Positions 23,827 through 36,592 of a stretch of DNA of 64,000 nt are shown here, in pieces; within the stretch, counting starts at the first letter, position 1; every line of letters starts with the position of its first letter. The translations under genes and the position numbers were made by a program. The notes under the pieces were generated by a model, which was not told where the DNA came from, made no database searches, and saw only the letters and a program-made list of their open reading frames with translations. The DNA comes from Polytrichum commune (Eukaryota; Streptophyta; Polytrichopsida; Polytrichales; Polytrichaceae), in assembly GCA_950295325.1 (NCBI GenBank), contig OX485808.1, positions 10,666,501 through 10,730,500 of the forward strand, read 5' to 3'.

Positions 23827-26800
23827 TTATTGACATGGTAATTGCAACAGAAGATGAATGTTTCTATAATTCTCTTCATTATCCTTGCAATTTGGATAAA
23901 TACCTTTGTCTCCGTCACTTTTCATGGTGCTTGGACCAACAATTGAATTCAAAGACCGGTGCATCTTTCTCCAACTCTCGTGTATGCAGGAGGGATTGTC
24001 AATATTGTCTAGCAATTCTTCTGTTCCGCCTCCTTCTGCCTTGTCCCGTGTTTCTGAAAGCACGGCTTCTTCCAAAACCTTTCCTCCCATCCTAAAGAAA
24101 AGAAAAAGAAACATCAGCGTTTGTTTTACACTAGCATGTGATGTATGTTCACTGCCTCTAGTCCATGTTCGCATGATCATGGGAGGTATAGTTGGCTTAA
24201 TTCCTACTTTCATAAATAAACCACATTCCTCCCATTTTGAATGTTTCAATACTTTCAAAATATCATAATCACAAAACCATTCCAATCTCCATCCATCATC
24301 GTGGACATCATCAACGCACCCTCTAAATGACGATTTCTGCAACAATTTAAAACATAATTTATGCCTTGTGTGCACTTACATTGACAAAATGCACATGATA
24401 AAAATATTCTTCTAGACAAAATTCCGTCCTTCCATAGAATCACAATGACGGTCAAGGGAAAATATTTGGTCGTCAATCATGGCTCTTCTAATTAGGTGTA
24501 ATCTTTGTCATAGGTAAGTCCTTCATTTTGGGTAGCTTCAACTTACACCATTGTATGAATACTCAATTGTAACTCTTGTGCTTTCCAGACATGATCATAA
24601 GTTTGAAGTAAGTCTAAATTCATGTATGAATTTTGCAAATTGTGAACATTGCACATGTGGTCCTATCATCTGTGTGACTTGTGATAGAGATGGCATAAAG
24701 TAGCCTTAGATGTGAAGTGCACAAATGGAAGCACAATTTCTTTTTCTTTTTTTGCGAGTACATTGCTATTTGTAATCACATTGTTTTTCAAAGTATGCCT
24801 AATTAGGGTTTCATTCTTTTAGTTTTCTTTTCCCAATTAATTAGTTCTACAATGTGGATGTATGAACGATGCACTAAACAATACTCCCATATGCAGTTGT
24901 TATTTTTGAAGTTTTTTTTTTCTTTCATATTTACTTAAATTTCATAAATGAAATACCTGCAATGAAGAGAGTTGTCCATTGACATGAGTTCATTTAGCAT
25001 AGCCGTTCGACATTGAGCCCCTTCCATGCTGCCAATTTCAATCTCTTCTTTATCCATTTTCTTATGCAAGTTATTGATTGTGTCCCCTTGTTGTGACATG
25101 CCTTCACTCTCCCTTAGATTCTCTGCCACTCTCTCTTGCAATGCTTGTTGTGTCCATTTTGGAAACGGGCCGTGGCAGGTTTCGATAACATGAACACCTG
25201 TTGTCATTGACCCGTCGTGGTTGGAAGCATCATTTGCAAGTAGTAGCCGGTTTGATCTTTGACCTTGCTTGCAATCGGACAAGTCTTCTTTAAGTATCCC
25301 ATTGTCTTCCTCGAACCCTCGCACTGTCCATGTTGTTTCCTTCCCGTGCCCAGTGATGTAACTGTCCACCACGCACCAGTTCGCATTGTTCCAAATCATG
25401 TCCCCCTCATCCTCTCTTCTGTTACATCCCAAGTTGCCAACAGGGGCTCTCCCTTCTCCCCATGGCTTCACAAGAATTGGTCAAGAAAAAAATTAGCCAA
25501 ATGATGAATAGCATCAACAACGAAAACCATAAATATAATGAATTTGAAGAAGTGTAGTGCGAACTGGCACCCATTGCATTATTGCCATAATCTATAATAT
25601 ATTTACACTCCCTACATTAGGTTGACAATGCCCATGAACCCCTCATGAGTGAAGAATTGTGAACTTTATACAAAATGTTCCATAAGTGGATAAAATTTGA
25701 AGAAATATGATATTCATTCGGATCCATCATGCTATTGTCCATAGTGTAAATTATATTCACACTACCCACAAATTTGAAGAGACATGACATGAGACTCACA
25801 CTACTCACAATTGACAAGACATTGGCATGAGGATGAGAATACCCACAATTCTAAAAAATTCTTGAGCTGGAAGATTTGTGAATGTATACAATGGGTTGCA
25901 TGACTAGATTGAAATTGAAGTAACATAATTGTACACAAAATGTCATTTGTATACAATCCATATTACATTTATAACACCCACAGATTGAAGAGAGAACATG
26001 AGATTGGCAATACCCGCAATTTCATGAGCTGCTCAAGAAAAGTTGTGGATATTAACAAATTGGAATGACGTGGTGTACTAGTCATTGTTATCCCTTTGAG
26101 CTATGATCACCCGTGGTCCAAATCATATTCAAACTACCCATAATTGGAGAGACTTAACATGAGAATTTGAGAGTATTCATACTTCCAGGAACTACTAAGA
26201 ATTGAAGAGTTGTGGATGTTATACCTCGCGGAATATTGCAATGTTGATGGGGATCCCATCCTCTGCAATGCGGCCACGTCCAATTCCCCCGCTTCCTAAA
26301 TTGTTCACACTACCCTCTTGTTTCTCACATCCTGTGAATGCAGCTGCAACTGCAACAACATTTACGCCCTCCCCTTCACTAGTTTCTCTTGACGATGCGC
26401 CGGTCCTACAAATGTCGGCATCTTGATTGTCCTCCAAAAATGCAATGTTGTTTCTTCCATATGGGTGCTCTGAAAGAGAGATACATGTCACATCATCTTG
26501 TGTTGCTGCTGCAACACAATTTGAAATCCCGTCGGTGGGTGAGGGAGATGTCTCCAACTCTTCCTGTTCTTCACCATTTTGTTTCTCGGATAGCACCACC
26601 TCAATCTCTGCGGTGCTTAGCCTCTTGTCCAAATCATCTTCCAGTATGCCATTCTTTTGCCTGGTGTGTATTGATCTTTTAGATTCGCATGTGGAAATCT
26701 CAGTTTCCGTCAAATTCAAGTTGTTGTCATCTTCATTGTGGCACATGCCAGTCTCAACCAAGCGCTTCCAGAATCCGGCTCGAAGTTCCTTGTATCCAGG

Positions 26801-27982
26801 TGGAGCGTATGGAGGTTTATCCCGCCCTGATGTTGTGGGAGTCTCTTGGCCATGGTTGGACATCAATGTGCACGACTTCAACTCTTGTGTAGTTTGCAAG
26901 TATTCTCTTGCAAGATGGTTGAGGGCTTGTTGCTCTGGAGTCCATCCGTTGCTTAGGATAGCTTCTGTCTGGTCCCCGAACAAGTTCGAAGAGAGCACCT
27001 TGAGTCCACCGGGGGAATGGTAGCCTAAGTCCTTGCAAGGGCTATTTTCAAAAAGCGGACTCCACACCACACACGATGGCGGAGACACAATCTCATTGGG
27101 TAGCAACGTTGGGCCAGGGGTGGGAGGGAAGATGTGAGGAGTTGGTACTCTACGGGCGGCTTTCCGGCGGTTTAAGTTGGATGCATCCTACAATTTACAA
27201 TTACAATTGTCATACATCAAGTTGCAAACAATCATTTCGCAGGAAAATGCACACATCGGTGGTTGTTGAAGCAAGGAATCAAAGGAGATTTAGAAACAGG
27301 TCTACTGCGCGAGAATTCACATACTAGTGGTTGTAAAAGCACAGAATTCAGGAGATTTGCAAACAATCGTGTCAAAGGACAGTTTACATATTGGTGGTGG
27401 TGAAAGGATGCAATTTGAGGAGATTTCGAAAAAAATCATGTCATGGGAGAATTCACATAATGATGGTGGGATGAAAGCATGGAATTTGACACATTTGCAG
27501 AACATTTCTATTGTGGGATAATCCACATGCTAGTGGCGGTAAAAGCATGTATTCTGAGGACATTTTCAAACATTTAAGTCATGGGAGAATTCACATATTG
27601 GTGGCAATGGGAGCATAGAATATGAGAAGATTTGCAAACAATTATATTGCGGGAGAACTTACATATTGGTGGTGATGTATGCATGGAATATGAGGAGATT
27701 TGCATAAAAAATTTGTTGTGGGAGGATTATTCACATATTGTTGGCAATGAAGGCATGGAATTCAAAGAGATTTGCAAACAATTTTGTCAGGGGAGAATTC
27801 ACATACTAGCGACAATAGAAGCAAGGTTATCCTTAAAAGAGACAAAAGAATTGTGGACTTACAGAAGTTGTTGAGGTGGTTTGGTCCGCGCCTTGCTGGC
27901 CATCAGCTGGTTGTTGTTGCAAGGCGGAGACAGCCACAAGGGCGCCCATGTCAAAACGGCGCACTAGCCACTCGAACCACAT
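23827..27982 (-). CDS. Multi-exon gene of unknown function, 3' end uncertain
   Basis: Three exons are reasonably supported by frame and splice sites: 27863-27982 (40 codons from ATG 27982), 26225-27187 (321 codons) and 24957-25465 (169 codons plus two bases). The acceptor of the third exon (TTGTGAAG) is weak. A fourth exon, 24364-23827 to a TAA, keeps frame but has a poor acceptor. A strong acceptor-like pyrimidine tract near 24092 suggests another intron. As drawn the protein is about 709 residues, acidic and low in recognisable domains. Exon 2 has WTPEQQALNHLARE and exon 3 has WTQQALQERVAENL, a repeated helix-like motif. NGILEDDL and NGILKEDL also recur. I recognise no family; it could be lineage-specific or transposon-derived. 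Confidence 0.5.
27240..27835. repeat. Minisatellite of about 70 bp in intron 1 of the unknown gene
   Basis: Roughly eight diverged units carry the recurring phrases GAGAATTCACATA, GGTGG(C/T)AATG, GGAGATTTGCAAACAAT and TGT(C/T)(A/G)GGGGAGAA. The array fills the intron between the first two exons of the minus-strand gene. Confidence 0.8.
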
Positions 27983-28329
27983 AATCTTCCCTTGTTTCTT
28001 GCATCCCTTCTTTATCTGTTTTTCTTCTTCTTCACCCTCCACAAATCCAGTCCTTAACACACCATCCCGTCATTGACAACCCTTCTGACCTAAATGCTTT
28101 GCGGCTTAAAAGGTTGACCACCACTCACACGCAATGTTGACCAATTCATGAAGGTTGCATGCCTTCTTATGGAAGACATGACTAGACTTGACATGAAGCT
28201 TACAAACAACTTTGAGAACCTATGCTTGACTTGGTTGTGGCACTTGGCTAGAATATTTTGTGGGCAATTTGTGAGGTTGACCATCTCATAGTGTTGCTAA
28301 AACCATGAATTTTGGAATAGATGCGAAAC

Positions 28330-28940
28330 AAACAAGATGTTTCACTTGGAAATACTCGCTTTGAAAGTGTGTTAACCTCTAAGTTATTATGGCCAACATA
28401 TGAAATTCACCATCTGCAAGTGTTTGAGTGTCTCTATAAAAGAAAAATAATGGTATTGGCATGGAATGTGGACAACAAGAAGAAGAGAATGATTAACTTG
28501 GAAAAGCTCAATTGCAAATGAGACCCTATAAATTGCTATGGTCAATGACATTTGACGTTGATCCTCTCCAAGTATTTGAATGCCTTGCTAAAAAAGTATT
28601 GGCAATGTCATGGAATGTGGACAATAAAGAGACGAGAATGCCTTGACTTGGAAACACTCACTTGCGAGTAAGAGCCTCTCAATTACTGTGGCCAAACTAT
28701 GAGGTTGATCACATCCGAGTGTTGAGTGATTTGGTGTTTACATGGAATGTGGACAACAAAGTTAAGAGAATGATTAACTTAGAAATACTAATTTGGAAGT
28801 GAGAGCCTCTAAAATACCATGGCCAATGACATATGAGATTGATCATCTCCAAGTGTTTGAGTGTTTTGCTAAGAAAATATTGGTATTGGCATGGAATGTG
28901 GACAACAATGAGAAAAGAATGTTTGACTTGGGTTGGGGGG
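28330..28940. repeat. Four-copy tandem repeat upstream of the unknown gene
   Basis: TGGAATGTGGACAA occurs near 28462, 28614, 28742 and 28898, each with TTGGAAA(A/T)(A/G)CTC, AGAGCCTCT and TTGATCATCTCCAAGTGTTTGAGTG-type phrases. A degraded copy lies near 28215-28300. It lies 350-950 bp 5' of the ATG at 27982. Confidence 0.8.
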
Positions 28941-28999
28941 GATAAAGTGGCGGTTAGGGTTACGGCGGCCCCTCAATACCAAAATTTACACTTTGCCCC

Positions 29000-31037
29000 A
29001 AGGTCGCCCACGCAATTTTAACATGTACAAAAATTCACTCAAGAAGCATGTGTAATATGGAAACAAACTAAGAAGAGGAGAGGTTGTGATCACTCACCCT
29101 CCAACACTTATGCAAGCGAACTCAACAAAATGTAACCGATTTGACTTTGATGCAGAATGCCAAATAGTAAAGACCTTCAACACAAATGCACAAGAGTCTC
29201 CACTTTCATAAACAATTATATTACAATTTTAATCTCAACACGCCTAATGTGCACAAACCCAAACAATTGAGGCAAACTCAGACTAACCAAAAAAAGTAGA
29301 CAAACTTAGACCCAAAATTGCAACAAATGAGATACACAAATACAATTGCAAGAAGGCTCAAACACTCACTAGATTATGCTACCAAAACTTCACAAATTCG
29401 AGTTTTGATGAGTTTTGATGAGTTTTGGAATTTAGTGGAAAAATTTAGTCTAATATGCAAGATGATGTGCAATCATTAACGAATTGTTTAGATTAAGAAG
29501 TAGAAAGCAACAACAAGTTTGTGACCGGCAAGTACATGTCACATGTATCATTTACTAGTGACTGCCAATCACATTCCTTTCATAAGACTTCAAAGGGACA
29601 ATTTTTAGCACACATCAGATTAGGCACTGATTCTTTTACTTAGTTGATTTTAATTTTTGAATGTTTTGATAAATATAAAAAAAATTTGTTGAAATTTCAA
29701 AGAAATTTAGAACAAGTTTTTTCAAAAAATGGAGAATGTCTTGCAAATGATCAAGTATCCATAAAAAAATTTTAAATATGTGTATGAGATAGTTAGAGAC
29801 AACTATGTGCATGTAAAGTAAAATTGATAATACCAACATGCTTTCAAACAATGCACATGTTCATCATGTTCAAGATTTTAACATGTGTAGATAGTATAAA
29901 GTGTTGAGAGCATGTAAACATGTTCAAACTTTTGAGTGTTAAACAAGGTGCCTATGTCATCTAGGTTTTACAAACTAAACATTACACAAAATTATGCCCA
30001 ATTAAACCCACATGTGCAACATTATAATTACACCCTCAAAGATAACATGCCTCTTGTTGTAATTTCAGGCTACAAGTTAACATGGTAAGAAATGACATTG
30101 TTCAACTCAAATATGTGGGTCTTGCTCCATTTAGGGTCATTATATGGGGGAATTGGAGAAAATGATTAGAGAAGCGAAAATTTTGATATTTCAAGAATTT
30201 TTTTAAACAAAGAAACAAAAAAAATGAGAGCTCTATAGCCAGCTTTCCAATGGTGAATTCGAGACTTTTTATATACAGTTGCAAAAAGGAGCATTGTCAT
30301 TGATCTCCATCAAACTATTTCAAGAAGATTTTATTTCAGAAAATAAATCCAAAATAATAATAATAATAAATCCTGCTTTCTTTGATTGCCTAAAATTTTG
30401 AGTTTCATGACTTGGTGGAAATTGGAGGGAATCTTCTAATATACATTATAAACTATTATTTCATTATCTTCTATTTTTCCTGATGTCAACCTATAGGCTG
30501 GACCAGTAATAAGTTGAAATCCTAAAGTGGGTAGTCACCTTCCCACTGATAAAACCAGCATAGTGAAGCAACCATTTGATAAAAGAAATAATGAGGCTAA
30601 ATGTTTGACACCATTCTACATCAAACAACAGCAACTCCTTAATCCATCCTCTAGAATGTGTCTCTACGTTCAAGGCCACACAACCTCAGTGTAAGAAGTC
30701 AAAATTTTGTCAGAATCAAACCAAGAGTGCACTACAATACTCATTTAGGAACTGCAACCATGCTGTCGGCAAATGTGAATATGGTAGCAATTAGCATACA
30801 AGCAAGAAATTATGAGAATGTTCCATTTTTGTCATGAAAGAGACTTCCACTATAAACTTGCAATTTTTGTCTTGCCAGTGTTCATCAGTTCAAACATCAA
30901 GCTCAATTCCGAGGTCACTTATTCAGGAGTATGAACATTGATTTACCAGTTCATAGAGTAAACTGCTCACATCTGTAAGTTCAAAAGAACTCACAAATTG
31001 CAGAACATAACATTACCACAAACTACTTCAACCTCCT
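29000..31037. other. AT-rich intergenic DNA, no feature seen
   Basis: All frames are short and AT-driven. Apart from a TAA run near 30350-30368 I see no gene, RNA or clear repeat. Confidence 0.5.
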
Positions 31038-31386
31038 AAGGTAGACATGCCTGATTCCAACATAGCAATAATATGGACACTGACATTTTTAGTGGTATGT
31101 GGTTAGGTGTGGATCTAAGAATGGACATCAAAAGTCATGTTTAAATGAGATTGGACTATGTGCTCAAATATGCTAACTATTTTAGGCTCAATAGTGGGGA
31201 CCTATGTGACCACTTAATGAGCACAAGAATCTTCACTTTGGTCATGAATAAGATATTCATGAGTCCTGAAAATTATGAAGCAAGCATAATTTGGACTTGC
31301 TAATCATCTCGCACTCAATGTGTGTTTCATATCTTACTAGAAGTAGGTGCAGAGAGAAAAGTATCCGGATTAGGCATGTCTACCTT
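31038..31386 (+). mobile_element. Family A MITE with well-preserved ends
   Basis: The element starts AAGGTAGACATGCCTGATT and ends ATTAGGCATGTCTACCTT, an 18-19 bp terminal inverted repeat with one mismatch. It is 349 bp long with no coding frame. It lies about 300 bp beyond the stop codon of the tRNA synthetase gene. It serves as the type copy for the family in this window. Confidence 0.85.
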
Positions 31387-31681
31387 TAGTGTCAAAAGGC
31401 CACGACTGTTGCTACAGATAACTTTTCTACAACAATGATTTGGGCCTTTTAGGAAACCAACACTTTGTCATGGTGTTGTATCAATTTAGGTTATACTCTT
31501 CCACAACATTGATTTGGCTTTCAGGAGCCTACATACTAGATGACATGGAGCTAAAAATACTATTGTGGCTGCTAATCATTGCCAATAAACTGTCCCCTGC
31601 TGTGCAGTCTTTTGAAAGAGAACAAAAAATGTTAGTCTCCTTTTAGGTGCCGAATACAGCAACTTAAATCTAGAATTGGCA

Positions 31682-34600
31682 CTAGCCAAACATGTTAGGC
31701 AGCGGCCTTGCTGCCATGAATACATCCACCATCTGCATAGAAGGAATCACGTATGAATGTTAAAAACATTTGGTGCAAACATGCATGATGGATAATTGGA
31801 TCAGGATTCACTATGGTGAATCAAACATGCTAAAAGATGGTGCTGAGAAATTTAATAGTCTAGATGGTGTCTGTCCACTATATAATTAAGATTAGGAGAG
31901 CATGAGTTATTTTTTACCTCCTCTGTAACTGCAGCTCGTGCTCGACAATGCCGTTCTACCATTGTGACCAATACATCAATCAAGTACTTCTTAACCTCTC
32001 CTGTCAGAAGTTTGCCAGTTCTATATTCCTGCCAAGACAACAAAATCATTGTTACAATTTATCAGATCAACTGTGAGGAACAATTGCATGAGCCTCTTTG
32101 GTCCACTGAGGCCTCGAATGATGCTATTCAAGTTAAGTAGGTTATGTGGCCCTATTGTGGACACACTTTCAACTCCGCAGAAAAATTTGACCATTGGATG
32201 GAATTGGGATTTATCTCATCCATTTAGCGACTGCGAATCATGCAGTTTCAGTTTCAAGTATAAGAGGTCAAATTGGAGATTCTCTTTCTCCTTAAATGAT
32301 CACAAAGGCCCTTCCAATCATGTTAACTATCAAACCTAGAGTGCGGTCTGTATTTTGAGCACATTGTCCAATCTCCTTGTAACTTGTGTCTGTTAAGTGT
32401 CCATGCTTAACTACAAGTCTTGCCATATACCACCCAAATATAGGTGTGCAATAAAGAAGAGTGACCACAGACCTTACAGAAGCACACTGCACCTTTGACT
32501 TTGCAAACAAAGAACGTGCATAAGCAATGATAAGAACTTCTGTTAAATTATTCATGCAAGCATAATCCGTTAAAATAAGGTATAATCTGGTTGAGCTTTG
32601 AGTGGAGAACATGCTGACCTCTTTGATGCGTTCCAGTTCTTGATCATCATCCAAGAAGAATGATAGGTACTTAACTGCAACATCCACCTGCACCAAATGT
32701 AAAGGAAATGGTTACAAATTTGGTACCCAAAGGGATGACTAGATTGAATCAGAGCACAAAAACGTAAAAGTTAGGTCCTGACCTCAATATTAGCACCATA
32801 CTTCCGCTGCTCCTCAGCAGTATCTCTTCCTCCAGAGAACGACTTGTTGATCTGCCATGGAGTAACACATTGATATTACTCAACTTTCAGGAGAGTTAAA
32901 GCAATAATCAGTGAACTTACATACTTCCGTCTTTAGCTAATTACATCAAAACTGACCTTATCGAAACTTAACATATTCCTCAAGTGCAACTTTCAAATAG
33001 GTAGGTTAAATATGTCATTGTTATTGAAGATTTAAGTTCAAATACATAGCCTGAATTCCCTTGGATGCAAATACTTAAATAAAAAATGATTTGAAGACTT
33101 TGATTAGGTTCGTAGAAATTGTGTATATACGTCCTTTTAAGGGTTACGATGACCAAAGCTCACCTTATCCTTTATTTGTTTTGCAGTGTCTGTAACATAA
33201 ATTGCTGAATTCGGATCACTGGCACTCATCTTCCCACTCTCACCCTGCATCCATAGAAATGACAGCTCAAAATGAGAAAACAATCTCTGGAATTATATTG
33301 CTACAGTAATCAACAGGTTGAGCTATTACATCCTTAGGGACAGTGTCCTCCCCCTCCTAGTCTCAGGTTCTACAGAAACATCATTTGAAATATCACTATT
33401 TTGATAATAAATAAGGACTCAAGGAATTCCCTTCGCATAACCACAGCAACTGACAAGAACTTTCTTGATTCACCAAAGGAAATCTGTACTAACTCTTCAA
33501 GCTATGTGATCACAAAGTAAAGTCACCTGTAAAGCAGGGAAGAAGAGAGACTCGATAAGAGCAGGTTTGTGAAAACCAATTCGAGGTGCAACATCCCTAG
33601 TCATCCGAAAGTATGGATCCTGCAAGGTACATGTTACACATATGATTATTTATATGGATGCTTAAAGCACATGGAACTATAACTATACCAAAGAGGTAAA
33701 CACCGTCAAAGTAGGCTGTAGTCGTATTTTACAACTCATGGTTGTTCCAAATGTGTTGTAGCCAAATCTACACATTGATGTTATGAGCCTTCAAATATTA
33801 AGTTTTAATCAAAAGCAATTACTCCACTCTTGATTTTGTCAACATTTGCACACAAAAATGGAATTCAGGCTTAGAGTGGGTTAAGAGGATTGAAAACATT
33901 CTAAATTCAAATCAGGTTGACTTACATGATTGTGGAGCACTGCCAGGAGAAATATTACATGATAGATTATACATATTACAAAAGAGTAACAATGTGTGAA
34001 GCAAGAATACCTGGTCAATTGCACATGGAATTAGACACCGCATTTCTTTTGACTTCTTTGCATCTCCAAATAGATGCGGAAATGATGTTGGAAAGGAGGG
34101 AGCAGCCTGCAATCATACCAACTCATTAGCCTGCAATTAGTATGAATGTATAATTTGATCCTCATCAATAGATATCTTAATACATTCCAAACATTTAAGA
34201 AAATATGAGGAAGTGTGTAGACCATGAGTGATCACCTGAACAGGAGGAAACATAACTTTTCCAATATGGTCTTCACCAACAAACCCAAAGATACCCCTGA
34301 CCTGCACCAGTTACATGGCTTAGAAAGTCTCAAATCATCAGTTTGATGAATTGAATCAAAAAACTTGCAATTTGCATAGCTGACTTGTAGGTATGTTTTA
34401 TCATTGTGCGTGCTCCACAAACAAAACAATGTTAGAGCAATTTTTAACTTTCTATAAGAATTACATCCCCTTCATATTTTGCATAATTGAATTTGCAATT
34501 ATCTGTAACAGTCATGCGATCATATGGTTGTCTCCTGGTCCCTAAGAAAAATGCCTCAATATCTAGTCGTGGTATTGAAAATCCTCCACATCCAAAAATT

Positions 34601-36491
34601 TATACAAATGTGCATAAATGGATGCATATTCAATTACCACTGAAACTAGGACAGCCATTAACGAATATTAAAAATGTCACCAAAATGAAAATGTCAGAGG
34701 TATTACCTGATTTAAAGTGACGCATTTTGCTATTCTAACCATATTCCGGTAAAATTCTCTGCATCAGAAATTTGAAACATTCCACTTGTCAGTGCCACTC
34801 AAAAGAAATGGATTTTGTGCACCTCCAGATAATGCTTAAAATACCAGTAAAGCACGTATCCTTACTTTGCTCCACAGTGAAAAACTCAGGAACAAAACTA
34901 CTCAAGGAAATTCTCTACCAATCTCTGCTTTGCTCTTCTACTGCCTCGCTAGTGTGCTCTTCTGAGATAGGGTTTCAGAGAAGATACCCTCCTACATAGT
35001 CAAAATCGGAGAAGATGAAAGTCCGGCTGATGTCAAAGCCACAAGCTATGATGTCCTTGGCATTTTCACGAGCAAGCCGCCGGGTATCCTCCAACTTCAG
35101 ATCTTTCCACATGAACTTTTCATCATCTGTCAGCTGAATTACCAAAGGAACCTTGAATGCATCTTGCAGATACCTGCAAATGGGTGCAGTAATAGTTGGC
35201 ACAATAGGTATACTTCACATAGCTACAAATACCACCAAATATATAATCGCTGCATCGCCAGTTGCACAAATATATCAATGAAAATCGAGAAAATCAGTAA
35301 AATTTAATCAATTCATGTTCAAGTTGACCTAGTTCGATACCCATAGAATATACAACTAGAGACCAGGCATGTGTTAGGTTTCCAGACCTAACACATCCTT
35401 CAGACCTCAGACCTCTTGGATTGCTCAAAAATGAAACTGCATGACATAGTTCATAACCATCATAAAAGAGTCTGAAAGTTGCGTACTCGCAGCATGGTGG
35501 CACCTACTTTGTGAACATGAAGGGCACAAGATGGCCAAGGTGAAGGGCCTCAGATGAAGGTCCCCTTCCTGTGTACAAGTAGAATCTTTCTCCCTTCTCA
35601 TAAGAGTCGAGAATTTTGTCGAAATCCCTGCAAATCAATCAATCTATCAATCACAAAAAATCCTCAATTCTCTGTTTGCTGCACACTTCATAATCAATAA
35701 CACATCAAACTCGAGCTTCTGTTCATGATTCACGCTGGAATCTGGAATCCATATCTATTTACGAAGACTCTGTTATTGTCATAAGGTAGAGGGTGCTGAA
35801 ACCAACATCCTAAAATCTTGCACAACAAATACATGTTGATTTTGAGAATGTCCACCACCTTAAAATCAGCCTCCCCTGTTTACGGTCATCTACCAATCAA
35901 CTTTGAGCTCTTATATCTTTTGCATATGGAATTCACATAAGTCATACTTTGGTGCGAGGAATCCCCTGTCAATTGCTAACTAGATTCCTTCCAAAACTTC
36001 TCAGTTGTAATCACAGTATATATATGCTCAGCACTTAAAGTGACGGCTTCAGCACCATCTACCATAATGTATAACACATCAAACTCCAGCTTCTATTGAT
36101 GATGTTTCATACTGGAACATGGGAAGTCCACTCCTACTTAATTACTAAGAATCTCAGATTGTCATAGTCACCACAACTAAAGGCTTCCAATTACCAACTA
36201 CCTGTGAGCAAAAAAGACATTTCGACGAAGAAATGGATGAGCAGGGCGCTGCGTGAGATGTTCAACCCTGGAGACCATGGATGCATCCATTTTGGAGCAT
36301 CCGAAATCCACAATGAGTTTGTCGTAATTGATTTTTCCACCTTCCTTGGCCCCCACCTCCCACGGAGTCACCACCTGAGCTGCTGCTCCTCCTGCTTCTT
36401 CCTCTTTTTCAACCTGCTGCTGCTCCGCTTCTTGTTCCATCACCGACCCTGCCATCTCTCCCATCTTTACGTCTCCTTCTCCTTCCGCCAT
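31682..36491 (-). CDS. TrpRS: Cytosolic tryptophanyl-tRNA synthetase, 12 exons
   Basis: Class I aminoacyl-tRNA synthetase that charges tRNA-Trp in the cytosol. Exons in transcript order: 36491-36202, 35627-35508, 35173-34988, 34758-34707, 34301-34236, 34106-34011, 33619-33527, 33244-33164, 32851-32783, 32687-32619, 32028-31918, 31732-31682. All are GT-AG and join in frame to 427 residues (plant cytosolic enzymes are about 400). The class I signatures are present: HLGH (126-129) and KMSAS (306-310, the usual form in eukaryotic cytosolic TrpRS). Other family phrases are [53 protein letters not shown] and a C-terminal RPLPNMFG. An acidic, Glu/Gln-rich tail of about 45 residues precedes the catalytic domain. 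There is no organelle signal. The in-frame TTG at 36515 is not needed; ATG 36491 begins MAEGEGD. Confidence 0.95.
32060..32460 (-). mobile_element. Family A-related element in intron 10 of TrpRS
   Basis: Minus-strand copy with phrases shared with 59560-59830: GAGCACATTGTCCAATCTC, ATATAGGTGTGCAAT and AAGAAGAGTGACCACA as read on the plus strand. The borders are diverged. Confidence 0.6.
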
Positions 36492-36547
36492 AGCTCGTTC
36501 CCCCAACACCGACAAACGCTAAATCAATAGCAAAGCTCCTAAACCCC

Positions 36548-36557
36548 CAAACCCTAA
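36548..36557 (-). promoter_or_regulatory. Telo-box next to the TrpRS start
   Basis: AAACCCTAAA on the plus strand, about 60 bp upstream of the TrpRS ATG. AAACCCTAA telo-boxes are known in plant promoters and leaders of translation-machinery genes, which fits a tRNA synthetase. Function here is inferred. Confidence 0.5.
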
Positions 36558-36592
36558 AACAGGGCCACGCATCCGGCCGAGCACCTTAACTT

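Noticed and set aside
26427-27023. 198-codon plus-strand ORF
   Set aside because: It is antisense to the large exon of the minus-strand unknown gene, which is longer, extends past it and splices in frame. This choice is only moderately certain.
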